Shown: positions 56,701 through 64,000, counted from the stretch's first letter. The stretch is 64,000 nt of DNA from Stictocephala bisonia (GCA_035578905.1 JAQJVL010000002.1:4687229-4751228); one strand, 5' to 3'. A program made the numbers and translations. The notes: generated from the sequence alone by a model not told the origin.

Positions 56701-58951
56701 CATATGTTTTATTGATTTTTATGCATAAATTATGCTGTTCCTCGCTCGTAACCCTTTGCACTCCGACGTCCGATATTTCGGACAATTGAGTTTATGCCAA
56801 AAACTCCGACGTCCGAAATTTCGGACGATCACTAAATGTGCCAAAAACTCCGACGTCCGATTGATCGGACGTTCAAAATATAATTTTTGCTGGCTTTATA
56901 TACTTTCCAAATGCACTCAAATTACGATATAATAAACTTCGATAGTTATAGTTTAGCGTAGTAAGTACTTTATAGTGTACTCTATGGAATATTATTTTTC
57001 AGCAGTCGTTTTTTACAGCTGTTTTGGCGCGTGCGAACGACTGGGACCGACACAGTCGTATGGTTTTGCGCGGGAACCGTCAGACACACATGCTAATAAA
57101 TCAATACTTCCTAGTCTATTTGTAAATACTGTATATATATATATCTTTATTCATCTGTGTGTTTTCAAGTTTCTATAACATTTCATTTTATCAGCTGTTT
57201 GACAATTTTTATTATTTTACGATTTTTGACCTTGTGGCTTTAGCAACAAACATTTTATAATTAAATATATATATATTTTTGAATTTTTCATTGTTACTGA
57301 TACACTATACATCATTTGAAGTTATAAAATAAATGAGAGTAGTGCTGCAGAATCAAAGTTGATCAGAGAACATAATACACTGTATATATGCAAAATTTAG
57401 AATTTGTCAAGATTTCAACAAATGCTTACCAAGGACTTATTTATGAAGTTAAGTGCATGAAATTTTGCATACAGTTTTGTAATTATACAAGGAACATAAT
57501 TATAAAAATGATTTATAATAGGTCAATGCAATTTTTTATAGTTATAAGGGTTCAAAGTTAACTTTTTAAAAAACATTTAGGTATACATTTTTAATAACAT
57601 AAAAAATGAATATATAAATTATTTTAATTTTTTTATTTTATTTTTTTTACATGGAGAATATTATAACAGAAATAACAAAACGTAAATCATAGTTCTAAGT
57701 TATAAAATAACTAAATTATGAATTTTTTATAAAACCCTTACAATATTGGCAAAATGGGCTTGGAGTTTTTCGCTAGTACTTTACTAACATGGACTGGAGT
57801 TTTTGGCACCGACCAAAATTTTTGTCCAGAGTGCAAAGGGTTAAAAGGGGTTTTGGGAACAGCATAAATTATGTCGTTCCACACACTCTGGGGTAAACAC
57901 TTGTAGCATAGGAAATCTCCAACATTTAATAATCAGCTACAGACACCGAAAGACATAGAATAAAAGCAGTTTTTTAATATACGTTGTATTAGACTACACC
58001 CATCATATTCACTAGTACCATTCACCCATACATCTACGATAGTATAGATCCAATCACCCGCCCATACACATACAGTGATACTATTCCAACTACCCGCCTA
58101 TACATGTACTATGACATTCATTCATTGATTGGCTCCCCCACCCGCCCACACATATAGAGTGACATTGAATACACATACTATTGAATACAGCATTTATATA
58201 GATCAACGATTATAAATTGTTGTTAACAGTTAAGTGACATGTTAAAAAAGTGCAAATAATTAAAATTGTACATATTTATTTATTTCTTAAAATGACTATA
58301 ACCAGTTGTATTAAATCGCTCTAATCAAGTGCTGTGAGATGCCACATCAAAAATGATCTCATAATGGCAATACTACATTTTCTCTGAGTACGGTTATTGT
58401 TAAAAACGTTGAGACAAGGTAAGCTAGATTTCTATCATACAGGAGCTATCTATCACTCAGAAGAATCATTTGCATACAAGCTGTAGGCAATTAGTCTTAT
58501 GGAGAATATGTATTGTTTGATTGAAAATCAGAACAAATGAGTAAATAAAATTAGAGAATGATTATGATCTGAATCAAGTGACACACTCTTATAGTTTTTG
58601 AATTGTGTGTTGTTACGTTTGATCTCTTTATGTAATTAGGTAATTTAGAATGCCAGAAAATGGAATGACCACTAAATGGGCATTTTTCTAAATTTCTTAT
58701 AATTATACAAATTTGTGTGTTGTCATTTCAGTCAGATGGTGGGAGCGTTGCCCCAGACTCACCAAGCAGTGTACGATCTGGTAGCTCTTCAACAAATAGA
58801 ACTACAGGTCCTGGGTTGGAAAAAAGGGTAGCATCGAGTAGTGCTCTGATACAGCTGGCTAGGCCTGCCCACCTGCCGGCCAAGACACCGGAGGAGGATG
58901 CTCGTCACCGACAGGAGTACCAACAGATGGTGGAGGCCGCTCGCAAGAGGG
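28593..58951 (+). CDS. TBC1D14: TBC1D12/TBC1D14-type Rab GTPase-activating protein (gene span, 3' incomplete)
   Basis: Vertebrate TBC1D14 binds Rab11 and the autophagy kinase ULK1 and regulates recycling-endosome traffic and autophagosome formation; TBC1D12 is its paralogue, and insects probably have one gene for both. Three exons (28593-29773, 48752-48884, 58732-58951) join in phase to about 511 codons. The start is ATG 28593. The long first exon encodes an acidic, serine-rich, low-complexity N-terminus. The junction to exon two gives GFFSRNVFNWKGSSR and GGGWRIFSKNS, like the FFARNLLARK and GWKLFGK blocks of human TBC1D14. Exon three gives ALIQLARPAHLPAKTPEEDA and RHRQEYQQMVEAARKR, matching the human ALILEDRPANLPAKPAEEA region just before the TBC domain. 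The TBC domain with its arginine and glutamine fingers must lie beyond 64000. TBC1D12 and TBC1D14 cannot be told apart from this half. Confidence 0.85.
31083..31195. repeat. 113-bp hairpin with 48-bp arms
   Basis: Arms 31083-31130 and 31148-31195 are reverse complements at 47 of 48 positions (GAGGGAGACAAAGGTAGTTG at the outer end), with a 17-base loop. There are no terminal repeats of a known superfamily and no obvious target duplication. It may be a small foldback element or a source of double-stranded RNA if transcribed with TBC1D14. Confidence 0.75.
33233..33440 (+). repeat. tRNA-headed SINE (family A)
   Basis: The head has an A box (GTAGCTAAGGCACTGG) and a B box (CCAGGTTTGATTCCCG) at tRNA spacing. 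The body and tail include GGTTTGGAAGTCAC, GGTTAAGTGTTAGAG, GGCTTCTTAGCC and TTGTTAAAATAAGAC. The same body and tail, in the same order, occur in the 5S-headed SINE at 34485-34705, and the tail alone at 48181-48268. Confidence 0.75.
34485..34705 (-). repeat. 5S rRNA-headed SINE (SINE3-like)
   Basis: On the minus strand the head reads AAAGTCAAGCAACATC, then CGTGGCTGT and CCTTGGATTGGTGACCATCTG. This follows 5S rRNA (AAATTAAGCAGCGTCGGG, then CGCGGTTAGTACTTAGATGG and GGACCGC) over about 60 bases, including the internal C-box region. The body and tail (GGTTTGGAAGTCAC, GGTTAAGTGTTAG, GCTTCTTAGACC, AAAATAAGA) are shared with the tRNA-headed SINE at 33233. Confidence 0.7.
35175..35217 (-). ncRNA. Decayed hammerhead-like motif, left Penelope repeat
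   Basis: The inverted left copy keeps TGGT, CTGAGGA, A, stem II GGTGA/TCACC and palindrome ATCGAT, but GAAA has become AAAA and the last stem has changed from ACCA to GCCA. Loss of the conserved G of GAAA predicts loss of activity. Confidence 0.5.
35555..37904 (-). pseudogene. LINE inserted antisense into the Penelope-like element
   Basis: On the minus strand the order is linker (FFPDLRRLMVEKKIAHRKYK, then IKSFWSFVKNMKKF, 37880-37640), RT (DPYKDAGPDEIPPSILKY, then NYRPIAIKSCLGKVFESLV and QHGFMSGKSVTTNL, 37460-37120), GVPLGSHLGTFLFTIFLNDI, CLLFADDMNVYS (36830), INSEKCAVVSF, and a C-terminal region to about 36070, followed by a 3' UTR. The FADD motif is intact, but at least two frame changes and a stop (37620) break the protein, and the endonuclease is missing. 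AACTGT flanks both ends (35549-35554 and 37905-37910), a short target duplication that restores the GIY-YIG frame when collapsed. Confidence 0.85.
38359..38401 (+). ncRNA. Hammerhead-ribozyme-like motif in Penelope-like repeat
   Basis: TGGT (38359-38362), CTGAGGA (38363-38369), one extra A, stem II GGTGA (38371-38375) and TCACC (38383-38387), GAAA (38388-38391) overlapping palindrome ATCGAT (38391-38396), C (38397), ACCA (38398-38401). TGGT and ACCA form a 4-bp stem I. The predicted cleavage would follow C38397. Hammerhead ribozymes with very short palindromic stem III are known from repeats of Penelope-like elements. The single extra A after CTGAGGA departs from the strict core. Confidence 0.6.
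43080..43480 (-). repeat. Possible LINE 3' fragment
   Basis: The minus strand has a charged reading stretch resembling the tails of RTE-like or related LINEs (WKEEEYRVWGKLRGDDEGKS, then EKEEGDLEEDQEEGG), but the upstream part is out of frame and the match is by general character only. The plus strand is strongly pyrimidine-rich, which may be the only real feature. A weak TGATGATG-hairpin-CGAAA-TTGCAA motif follows at 43549-43612. Confidence 0.3.
46497..46542. repeat. Short perfect hairpin
   Basis: TTCAAGTGACATAAAACAT and its reverse complement are separated by about 7-8 bases. It lies inside the spacer of the long inverted repeats. No terminator or RNA function is implied. Confidence 0.6.
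46713..46750 (+). ncRNA. Hammerhead-ribozyme-like motif
   Basis: CAA, CTGAAGA (46716-46722), TG, stem II GTCT (46725-46728), TTCG, AGAC (46733-46736), A, GAAA (46738-46741) overlapping palindrome ATCGAT (46741-46746), A, TTG. CAA and TTG can pair as a 3-bp stem I. Extra bases beside stem II depart from the strict core. No Penelope-like coding sequence is recognisable next to it. Confidence 0.4.
47690..48190. repeat. Imperfect tandem duplication, period about 320 bp
   Basis: Two diverged copies (about 47690-47880 and 48010-48190) share, in order: CAATC-TCAGCAA, GTGAATGTTAGCA, TAAATTCAATTTAGTATA, ATTACCAAAAT or ACTGCCAAAAT, and GCATGTA-TGTGAAAGCG. Many substitutions indicate an old duplication. 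No function is apparent. Confidence 0.5.
48181..48268 (+). repeat. SINE tail (family A)
   Basis: AGCCGTTGGTCCCC, GGTTAAGTGTTAGAG, GGCTTCTTAGCC and CCTGTTAAAATAAG match the shared tail of the SINEs at 33233 and 34485. The head is missing, so this is a 5'-truncated copy. Confidence 0.65.
48752..48884 (+). CDS. TBC1D14: TBC1D14 second coding exon
   Basis: The acceptor TTGGCAG ends at 48751; the first base completes the split arginine codon. It reads NVFNWKGSSRSEECNSHGGG, then WRIFSKNSSPGSSHTS and DHYAE, ending GAG|GTATGT in phase 0. The NVFNWK and GWRIF blocks match the family at the same spacing. The other open frame here (EMCSIGKAVQGRK) does not join in phase. Confidence 0.85.
49850..50105 (+). 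repeat. Degenerate tandem repeat, period about 70-100 bp
   Basis: Three to four imperfect units share CTGATGGCCATTTTACCTGC, AACTGGCATACA and TTTTTGGCCATT blocks, with T-rich tracts (including about T19 at 49914-49935) between them. No coding sequence is present. Confidence 0.6.
51050..51165 (+). repeat. Degenerate minisatellite, orientation 1
   Basis: Units of about 30-35 bases around GTATGGGTGGGTCATTACCA with CAGTACGTGTATGG, in three or four imperfect copies. The reverse complement of the same motif forms another cluster at 58015-58170. A single related unit occurs near 50550. Confidence 0.55.
51535..52835 (+). pseudogene. 5'-truncated LINE reverse transcriptase
   Basis: Begins in the reverse transcriptase palm: KCTVDAIAALIKEI, LCDLSKAFDCVDH (51630), GVPQGSVLGPLLFLIQINDL (51800), FLYADDTTFL (51890), SKTQNILFS and VKFLGIMIDNKLTWSTHIEF. 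After a frameshift near 52229, it continues YGLVIWGNSSKISDILLLQK (52255) to a C-terminal NPFYTLLEFLSLREIVF and a stop at 52690. The YADD catalytic motif is intact. The 3' end carries TTGATTTGATTTGATTTG repeats, a CR1/Jockey-style tail. It lies in sense orientation in a TBC1D14 intron. Confidence 0.85.
55140..55330 (+). repeat. LINE-tail-like fragment with GAT microsatellite
   Basis: A reading stretch KKNELVRAIDRGESLLITAI, then EENVKGNIGTGRRTP, resembles the basic C-terminal tails seen in several LINEs (LLK...EG...G.RGRGR). It is followed by eight GAT units at 55293-55316. The assignment is by resemblance only. Confidence 0.35.
55561..56000. repeat. Two 73-bp direct repeats
   Basis: 55561-55633 and 55928-56000 share ATACCCTATCC, TACACAC, TTGTTTGCTGAAAT, GGATAAAAA, TTTAGGCT and GTAC-TACATAA with about 8 differences. 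The 295 bases between them show nothing recognisable. This could be remnants of two copies of one element or an old tandem duplication. Confidence 0.6.
56752..57840. mobile_element. piggyBac-like MITE
   Basis: CCCTTTGCACTC at the left end and GAGTGCAAAGGG at the right end are perfect 12-bp inverted repeats. TTAA follows at 57841-57844; the left flank is GTAA, a one-base change. Three subterminal copies of ACTCCGACGTCCGAN lie at the left (56760, 56802 and 56846), and two related GGAGTTTTTNGC segments lie at the right. There is no transposase. It is inserted in a palindromic stretch (GCATAAATTATG on both sides). Confidence 0.75.
58015..58170 (-). repeat. Degenerate minisatellite, orientation 2
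   Basis: Four imperfect units around CACCCGCCCATACACATACA with GTGATACTAT spacing. This is the reverse complement of the motif at 51050-51165, in the same intron. Confidence 0.55.
58732..58951 (+). CDS. TBC1D14: TBC1D14 third coding exon
   Basis: The acceptor TTTCAG ends at 58731; a second AG at 58734-58735 makes a tandem acceptor that would shift frame, so the first is chosen. It reads SDGGSVAPDSPSSVRSGSSS, then RPAHLPAKTPEEDARHRQEY and QQMVEAARKR, ending G|GTAAGG in phase 1, so the next codon can be GAR for the expected glutamate. The RPA.LPAK..EE...HR..Y..MV..A.KR signature is diagnostic of TBC1D12/14. Confidence 0.9.
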
Positions 58952-59199
58952 GTAAGGATTACTGTTAACACAACGTATTTATTTGTATTTATGTTTTCAT
59001 ATCGCTGTATTATTTTAGTATAATGTTTTGCCAATGCTTATTTTGAAGATCCCATACACAATGCAGATTTATATTGTGTATGGGGACAATTTATATATGA
59101 GTAGAAGTTAACAGAGTGAATTACTGTTTTTTTTCTATAAGAGGAGAGGACTACTTCCTTTTTAACCTTTCCCTACTCATACCCCATAGACTATTGATC

Positions 59200-59345
59200 T
59201 GTTTGGGGAACTTATCAGACACAGTGAGGGGGAGAACCAGTACGGTACAAGGTGAATATTACTGATAAAAAACTAACAGTCAAGGCCAGGATTCGAACCT
59301 GCGCTATCTCTAACTCAGGTACAAGTCTTAGATCGCTTGGTCACT
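59200..59345 (-). repeat. tRNA-derived SINE (family B)
   Basis: On the minus strand: GTGACCAAGCGATCTAAGAC (A box, Leu/Ser-tRNA-like), GCGCAGGTTCGAATCCTGG (B box), then a body ATCAGTAATATTCACCTTGT and CTGATAAGTTCCCC. The body matches the copy at 13360, so the family is supported by two copies. Confidence 0.7.
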
Positions 59346-59928
59346 AATTCCCAGCTTTTGAGACAGGTGTATTATTTGGTTGATAATAAGTTTAAGCCTT
59401 AGTACATTGGTAAAACTTAGTAGTGTGGTTTTGGAACAGCCCAAATATTACTTTTTAGTCCAGGATTTTCTCATTGACCTTTTATAATAAAGTTTTTCAC
59501 AATATGCAAATGCCTAAATAACCTTTTGTAAGATACTTCTTACAATAGTTGTTAGTTTAACATATCAGTTCAAACAATTCCTTTTGGTTGGAATCCAATT
59601 CAAATCTTCTTTATAAATAGAGTGTACAAAATGCATAGGATAAATAGAATTTTTAATAGAAATACATAATTGGTAAATAAATAACTTATATATTAGGTTA
59701 AAGTAGAATTAAATTGTAAAACATAACATTTTATTGTTTAATTATATATGTATCTAATTGTTATAACGGGCATAGGTGGGGGCGCATAAAGATAAAGCAA
59801 TACAAGTATCGCATATGTACTTTATGTGAACTGATATTGGTTTCAATTTTTTGTTCAAGCAAATATAATTTTTTTCCATTATACTGGGGATGGTCCACAA
59901 GGAGTCAAAAGAAAATCTTAATCTAGAG

Positions 59929-62732
59929 CAGCGTTTCCCAACCTGTGGTACGCGTACCACCAGTGATACGCAGAGGGGACTGTGGTGGTACGCAGTGACT
60001 ACGAGTAGGCCTAGTAATTTCACCATGGTTTGCACCGGTGCGCCACTATTAACAATTCATTGAACAAACGGCAACTGTCTCTAGTTATCAATACATTAGA
60101 ACGAGGACGGGATAATTTCTTAGACAGCTATTACAATTACTGGCTTACAACAGTGGCAATCAAGTAATATGTGCGAGATTCAAAATTCATGCGCCCAGTC
60201 CTCAGGCGACAGGCAATACTACACTACTACACGGATTCACATTTGGAAATGATCGGGATGGCTCGGGGCTCGGCTCGTCAGCGTTGCGACCCCCCACCAC
60301 AGTTCATTGACCTCTGTAGTCGCTCGCCAGTCGCTACTCCATTTCTGTCAGTTTAGTGGAATTCACTGCGTGATTCACTGTGTATTTGTTTGAGGTTAGC
60401 CTTCGTGCTTATGGTGCGCAGTTGATATGGATAAGTTTTTAAAACGAAGTCAACCTGGTCCTTCAACCAGTAGTTCTCAACCTAGTTTTCAAAATTAGTG
60501 AGAGTGAATTGAACACTATTAGTGGCCCTTCAACCAGTTTTCCTGGATCTAAAACTATTCAAAGCAGTGCAAGTGAAGTGAAAACTGTTGGCAGTAGTTC
60601 CGAGGGTACGGGCACGGCTACTGAAGGTGATGTAGCCCCGACTAGTACTCAGTCATCCAAAAGTACAGCTAAGTTAATTAAAAAAGAGGTCAGACGAAAG
60701 TACGACCCTAGTTATTTAGCTTTTGGGTTTACTTACACTGGGGATTTAAATGAACCTACTCCACAGTGTGTTATTTGTATGGAAACATTATCCAAACACA
60801 GCATGAAACCTTCCCTTCTCATGAGGCATTTCAATACAAAACACCATAATTTGAAAGGGAAACCTGTGGCTTATTTTAAAAATAAAGAAAGTGAGCTTAA
60901 AGGTAGCAAAAAGACAATGAGCTCATTTTCATCTCTGAACACTCGAGCAGTTGAAGCATCGTACAAAGTAAGCTTAAGAATTGCTCAAGAAGCTAAACCA
61001 CATACGATTGGTGAATCCTTAATCTTACCTGCTGCCAAAGATATAGTTTCTTCAATTTTAGGAGAAAAAGAAGCAAAGCTGCTTGATGTTGTGTCGTTAT
61101 CTAACAACATGGTAACACGAAGAGTAAAAGACATGGCCTTGGATGTCAAACGCATGTTAATCAAGAAAATAAAGAAGAGTCCATATTTTTCACTGCAAAT
61201 TGACGAAACAACAGACATTGCAAATATGCCAAATTTGCTGTGTTATGTTAGATATAAAGACGGTAACAGGGTAAATGAAGACATGTTATTTTGTGAAGTA
61301 TTACCGACACATACGACTGGTGAAGACATTTTTGTTAAATTAAATGGTTTTATAAATGAGCATGATCTGGATTGGAACAAGTGCGTGGGACTTTGTACTG
61401 ACCGAGCCGCCGCAATGGTAGGTCGACACTCTGGGGTTGTGGCTAGAGTAAAACAAGTAGCCGCCCAAGCAACATTCACTCACTGTTGTTTGCATCGAGA
61501 GGCTTTGGTAAGCAAAAATTGCCCTGAAAGCTTAAAGGAGGTTTTAAGCCAAGCCGTTAAAACTGTAAATTTTATCAAGGCGCGTGCTTTACATTCTCGT
61601 TTGTTTGCAATACTGTGTGATGATATGGGTAGTTTGCACAGACAGCTATTGCTACACACCGAGGTCAGATGGCTATCGAGAGGAAAGGTTTTGACTCGGC
61701 TGTTTGAGCTACGCCATGAGGTTTTCGTGTTTTTGTCCGACAAAAACTTTGAATTCAAAGACTGCTTCTCAGATGAACTGTGGGTCTGTAGGTTGGTGTA
61801 TCTGGCAGAGATATTTTCAAAGCTCAACCAAAGTTTGTAAGGAAATAACAACACACCTTTTCGAGTTAATGATAAGGTATCTGCAATGAAAAAGAAGCTG
61901 AACCAAGCAGCAAAAGATGCAGAAGAAAAAAAGATTTCACTGTTTCCTACTCTTGAGAATTTTGTTGACGAAAATGACATCCAACTTAGTCCTGAATTTC
62001 TGGCTGACATTAAAAACCATTGTCTCAGCTTAATTAATAGCTACAACCTTTACTTTCCTGAGGACTTGAATGAATATTCCTGGATCCAAAACCCGTTTGC
62101 AGAGATAGAAATGGCACCAGACAACTTTACTGCATCAGAAAAAGAACACTTGTTTGAACTAAACTGTGATTCGGAACTTCGGCAACAATTTTCAAGAATG
62201 ATGCTTGTGGACTTCTGGGTCGAAAGGCGTGTGGATTACGGACAATTAGCTGACAAAGCAATTAAATTTTTGCTTCCGTTTTCAACTTCATACCTGTGTG
62301 AGACAGCCTTTTCATCTCTTGTGTACCTCAAGAACAAATATCGAAACAGACTTCTAAATGTGGAAAATGATCTCCGTTTAAGGATAAGCAATCTTAGACC
62401 AGACATTCCAAATCTAGCTTCAAAAATTCAAGCGCAACCTTCTCATTGACATCATGTTTTGTATTGTGTTGTCTTTTCCATTTTTTTGTTGCAATGTGTG
62501 TCATATCTTGAGCTTATTGTGTTTCTTGTTCATTTCAATTAATTCATTATTAAGTGTTACAACACTACACAGAACTTCATTTTTCATCCTTTTTGTTGTA
62601 TAGGTTAGTTAGGCTTGCACACTATTAAACATTTGTCCATAGGTCCAATTCATACTTCAAGTGACTAGGTGGTACGTGAAATATTTTAATCTAGTCAAGT
62701 GGTACACCAGTAAAAATGGTTGGGAAACACTG
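59929..62732 (+). mobile_element. hAT transposon with perfect 8-bp target duplication
   Basis: The ends CAGCGTTTCCCAACC (left) and CAGTGTTTCCCAACC (right, reverse complement) are 15-bp inverted repeats with one mismatch. ATCTAGAG flanks both sides exactly (59921-59928 and 62733-62740). Length is 2804 bp. GTGGTACG/CGTACCAC motifs are repeated near both ends. The interior holds a ZBED-type transposase gene with a small number of lesions. The intact ends and duplication suggest recent insertion. Confidence 0.92.
60427..62449 (+). pseudogene. ZBED-type hAT transposase, frameshifted
   Basis: The first frame starts at ATG 60427 (MDKFLKRSQPGPSTS) and meets TAG at 60496. The main frame, shifted by one base, continues to 61840. 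It has a BED-type zinc finger (CVICMETLSKHSMKPSLLMR, then HFNTKHH), YFSLQIDETTDIANM and LCTDRAAAMVGRHSG with the likely catalytic aspartates, THCCLHREAL (the CxxH motif of hATs) and HTEVRWLSRGKVL. After a second frame change near 61840, a third frame (61845-62449) gives VNDKVSAMKKKL to the C-terminal dimerisation region LPFSTSYLCETAFSSLVYLK. Proteins of this type include domesticated ZBED5 and SCAND3-like genes. With two lesions the protein cannot be made intact from this copy. Confidence 0.9.
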
Positions 62733-62889
62733 ATCTAGAGCATATATTGAGATGTACATCATATTAAAGGTCCATATTAGGAGAGCACAATGCCGCAAAC
62801 TCGACTTAAAAAGGATCACCCTCGCCAAAAGGCAATACTTTAAAGTTACAAACTTGAGCTTCTTGATAAAAGCTTAGTTGTCAGTTCTT

Positions 62890-63250
62890 GTATTACAATA
62901 GTAAAACCCAGAACCCTTTTAAGAGAAAAGGCAGAAAAGACGAGATTGAGGTGGTTTGGCCATGTAAACAGGATGGAAGACGATCGACTACTTAAGAAAA
63001 TGGAAGAACTAATTTTAATTGGAAGAAAGTCAAGAGGGAGACCAAGAAGATGATGGGCTGATGATGTGAGAAGAGATGTAGAAAAACGAGGAATACAGTG
63101 GCGGACAGTAGTAGAGGAAGAGATTTGGAAAGATTATCCCTGTTGGAGAAGCTTACACCCAGACAATACACACTGGATATAAAACACAATTTTTTAGGAT
63201 AGTGAATGACTTTGCAACACCGTTGGGATGGTCTAGGAGGAGGCAGAAGA
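62890..63250 (+). repeat. LINE 3' tail fragment
   Basis: A reading stretch KTRLRWFGHVNRMEDDRLLK, then GRKSRGRPRR, stop, WADDVRRDVEKRGIQWRTVV, is the characteristic LRWFGHV...RM...GRP...W.DDV..D tail of RTE-like and related LINEs. The reverse transcriptase is absent, and at least one stop is present. Confidence 0.75.
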
Positions 63251-63510
63251 AGATTTTTAGTGTAGGCCTACACCAAAAATTAACACGAGAGTACTATTTG
63301 AGTAAATCATCCTATTTCAAAGCACATGAAAACAGTGACACAGTCAGAAATGACATTGATAACAAAGTTGTGAAATGATAAGCGAATTTAAAAATAAATG
63401 ACATTGACTATTGCAACAGTTAGTTTCCTTATTAAATCGTTGTTTTATCAAGGTTCTACTTATTGACTTGTATAACCTCCTTATAATTTGGGATTGTGAC
63501 CAACAATAGG

Positions 63511-63996
63511 TTATTAGCAGTACACTAATCACTTGTGTTATTAGCAGTACACTAATCACTTGTGTTATTAGCAGTACACTAATCACTTGTGTTATTAGCA
63601 GTACACTAATCACTAGTGTTATTAGCAGTACACTAATCACTTGTGTTATTAGCAGTACACTAATCACTTGTGTTATTAGCAGTACACTAATCACTTGTGT
63701 TATTAGCAGTACACTAATCACTTGTGTTATTAGCAGTACACTAATCACTTGTGTTATTAGCAGTACACTAATCACTTGTGTTATTAGCAGTACACTAATA
63801 ACTTGTGTTATTAGCAGTACACTAATCACTTGTGTTATTAGCAGTACACTAATCACTTGTGTTATTAGCAGTACACTAATCACTTGTGTTATTAGCAGTA
63901 CACTAATCACTTGTGTTATTAGCAGTACACTAATCACTTGTGTTATTAGCAGTACACTAATCACTTGTGTTATTAGCAGTACACTAATCACTTGTG
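63511..63996. repeat. 27-bp satellite, 18 units
   Basis: Units TTATTAGCAGTACACTAATC + ACTTGTG repeat exactly 18 times. By eye 16 units are identical; unit 4 has ACTAGTG and unit 11 has AATAACTTG. At 63997 the sequence leaves the pattern (TTTG). The minus strand is open through the whole array, encoding a 9-residue repeat, but this is a by-product of a period divisible by three. Confidence 0.95.
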
Positions 63997-64000
63997 TTTG

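Larger units (their letters stand above)
48885..58731 (+). other. Second TBC1D14 intron, 9.8 kb
   Basis: Besides the elements listed, I see nothing nameable in 48885-49840, 50110-51040, 53060-55130 and 56010-56330. A possible A/B-box-like pair near 49015-49070 (GCGTGGCCAGGTATAGTGC, then AGCTTGAATCCAGGT) may be another SINE. A pogo-like right end (CGGATAATCGAGGTTGTACAG) lies at about 53036-53058 without an identified partner. Confidence 0.6.
58952..64000 (+). other. Third TBC1D14 intron (partial)
   Basis: The intron continues past the window edge. It contains a SINE, a complete hAT element, a LINE tail and a satellite, listed separately. 59350-59920 shows nothing else recognisable. Confidence 0.7.

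Noticed and set aside
61480..62010. 176-codon minus-strand open frame
   Set aside because: Shadow of the hAT transposase on the opposite strand, which has clear domain motifs.
63344..63991. 215-codon minus-strand open frame with a 9-residue repeat
   Set aside because: It is the translation of the 27-bp satellite; a period divisible by three keeps the frame open. There is no initiator context, and the non-repeat part has no similarity to known proteins.
63511..63996. Regular 27-bp repeats resembling a CRISPR array
   Set aside because: The repeats are directly adjacent with no spacers, and the genome is eukaryotic. It is a satellite.

Overview
The window looks like a stretch of a large, AT-rich, repeat-laden arthropod genome, most likely an insect. 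A hemipteran is my best guess, from the style of the mobile elements and long introns; this is inference, not proof. Two host genes are recognisable, both on the + strand and both incomplete. The first, 1306-16995, is PLPBP (YggS family, pyridoxal-phosphate homeostasis), with five in-phase exons; its N-terminal exon lies outside or unrecognised. The second begins at 28593 and runs off the right edge. It is a TBC1D12/TBC1D14-type Rab GTPase-activating protein, represented by its variable N-terminal half in three in-phase exons; the catalytic TBC domain must lie beyond 64000.

Everything else, well over 90% of the bases, is intronic or intergenic DNA built from mobile elements. Introns of PLPBP hold SINEs, an RNase H-bearing LINE fragment, two pogo/Tigger-like elements, a TTAA-flanked element, and a three-deep nest (small element > 3.0-kb hAT-like element > 0.83-kb piggyBac-like element). 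The intergenic part (17.2-28.6 kb) holds a pogo-like MITE split by a foldback element with a perfect 15-bp target duplication, a decayed minus-strand LINE, an unidentified minus-strand sequence ending in a 21-base A tail, a Jockey-like LINE split by a second LINE and by a foldback element, and a near-perfect 224-bp palindrome.

The 19-kb first TBC1D14 intron holds a 48-bp-arm hairpin, a tRNA-headed and a 5S-rRNA-headed SINE that share one body and tail, a Penelope-like element whose GIY-YIG region is split by an antisense LINE, and a pair of 0.4-0.5-kb inverted repeats. The next intron holds another LINE, a second piggyBac-like element placed inside a palindrome, and degenerate minisatellites. 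The last, partial intron holds a hAT element with a perfect 8-bp target duplication and a nearly complete but broken ZBED-type transposase, a LINE tail, and an 18-copy 27-bp satellite.

The most interesting signal is a recurrent hammerhead-ribozyme-like module: CTGANGA, a short hairpin, then GAAA running directly into a self-complementary palindrome that ends in T and is followed by a non-G base. It occurs at five separate loci (9.5, 17.8/17.95, 25.4, 38.4 and 46.7 kb), with a decayed partner at 35.2 kb and a weaker relative at 43.6 kb. In the Penelope-like element all core elements and a 4-bp stem I are present. The foldback elements carrying this module may be non-autonomous relatives of Penelope-like elements.
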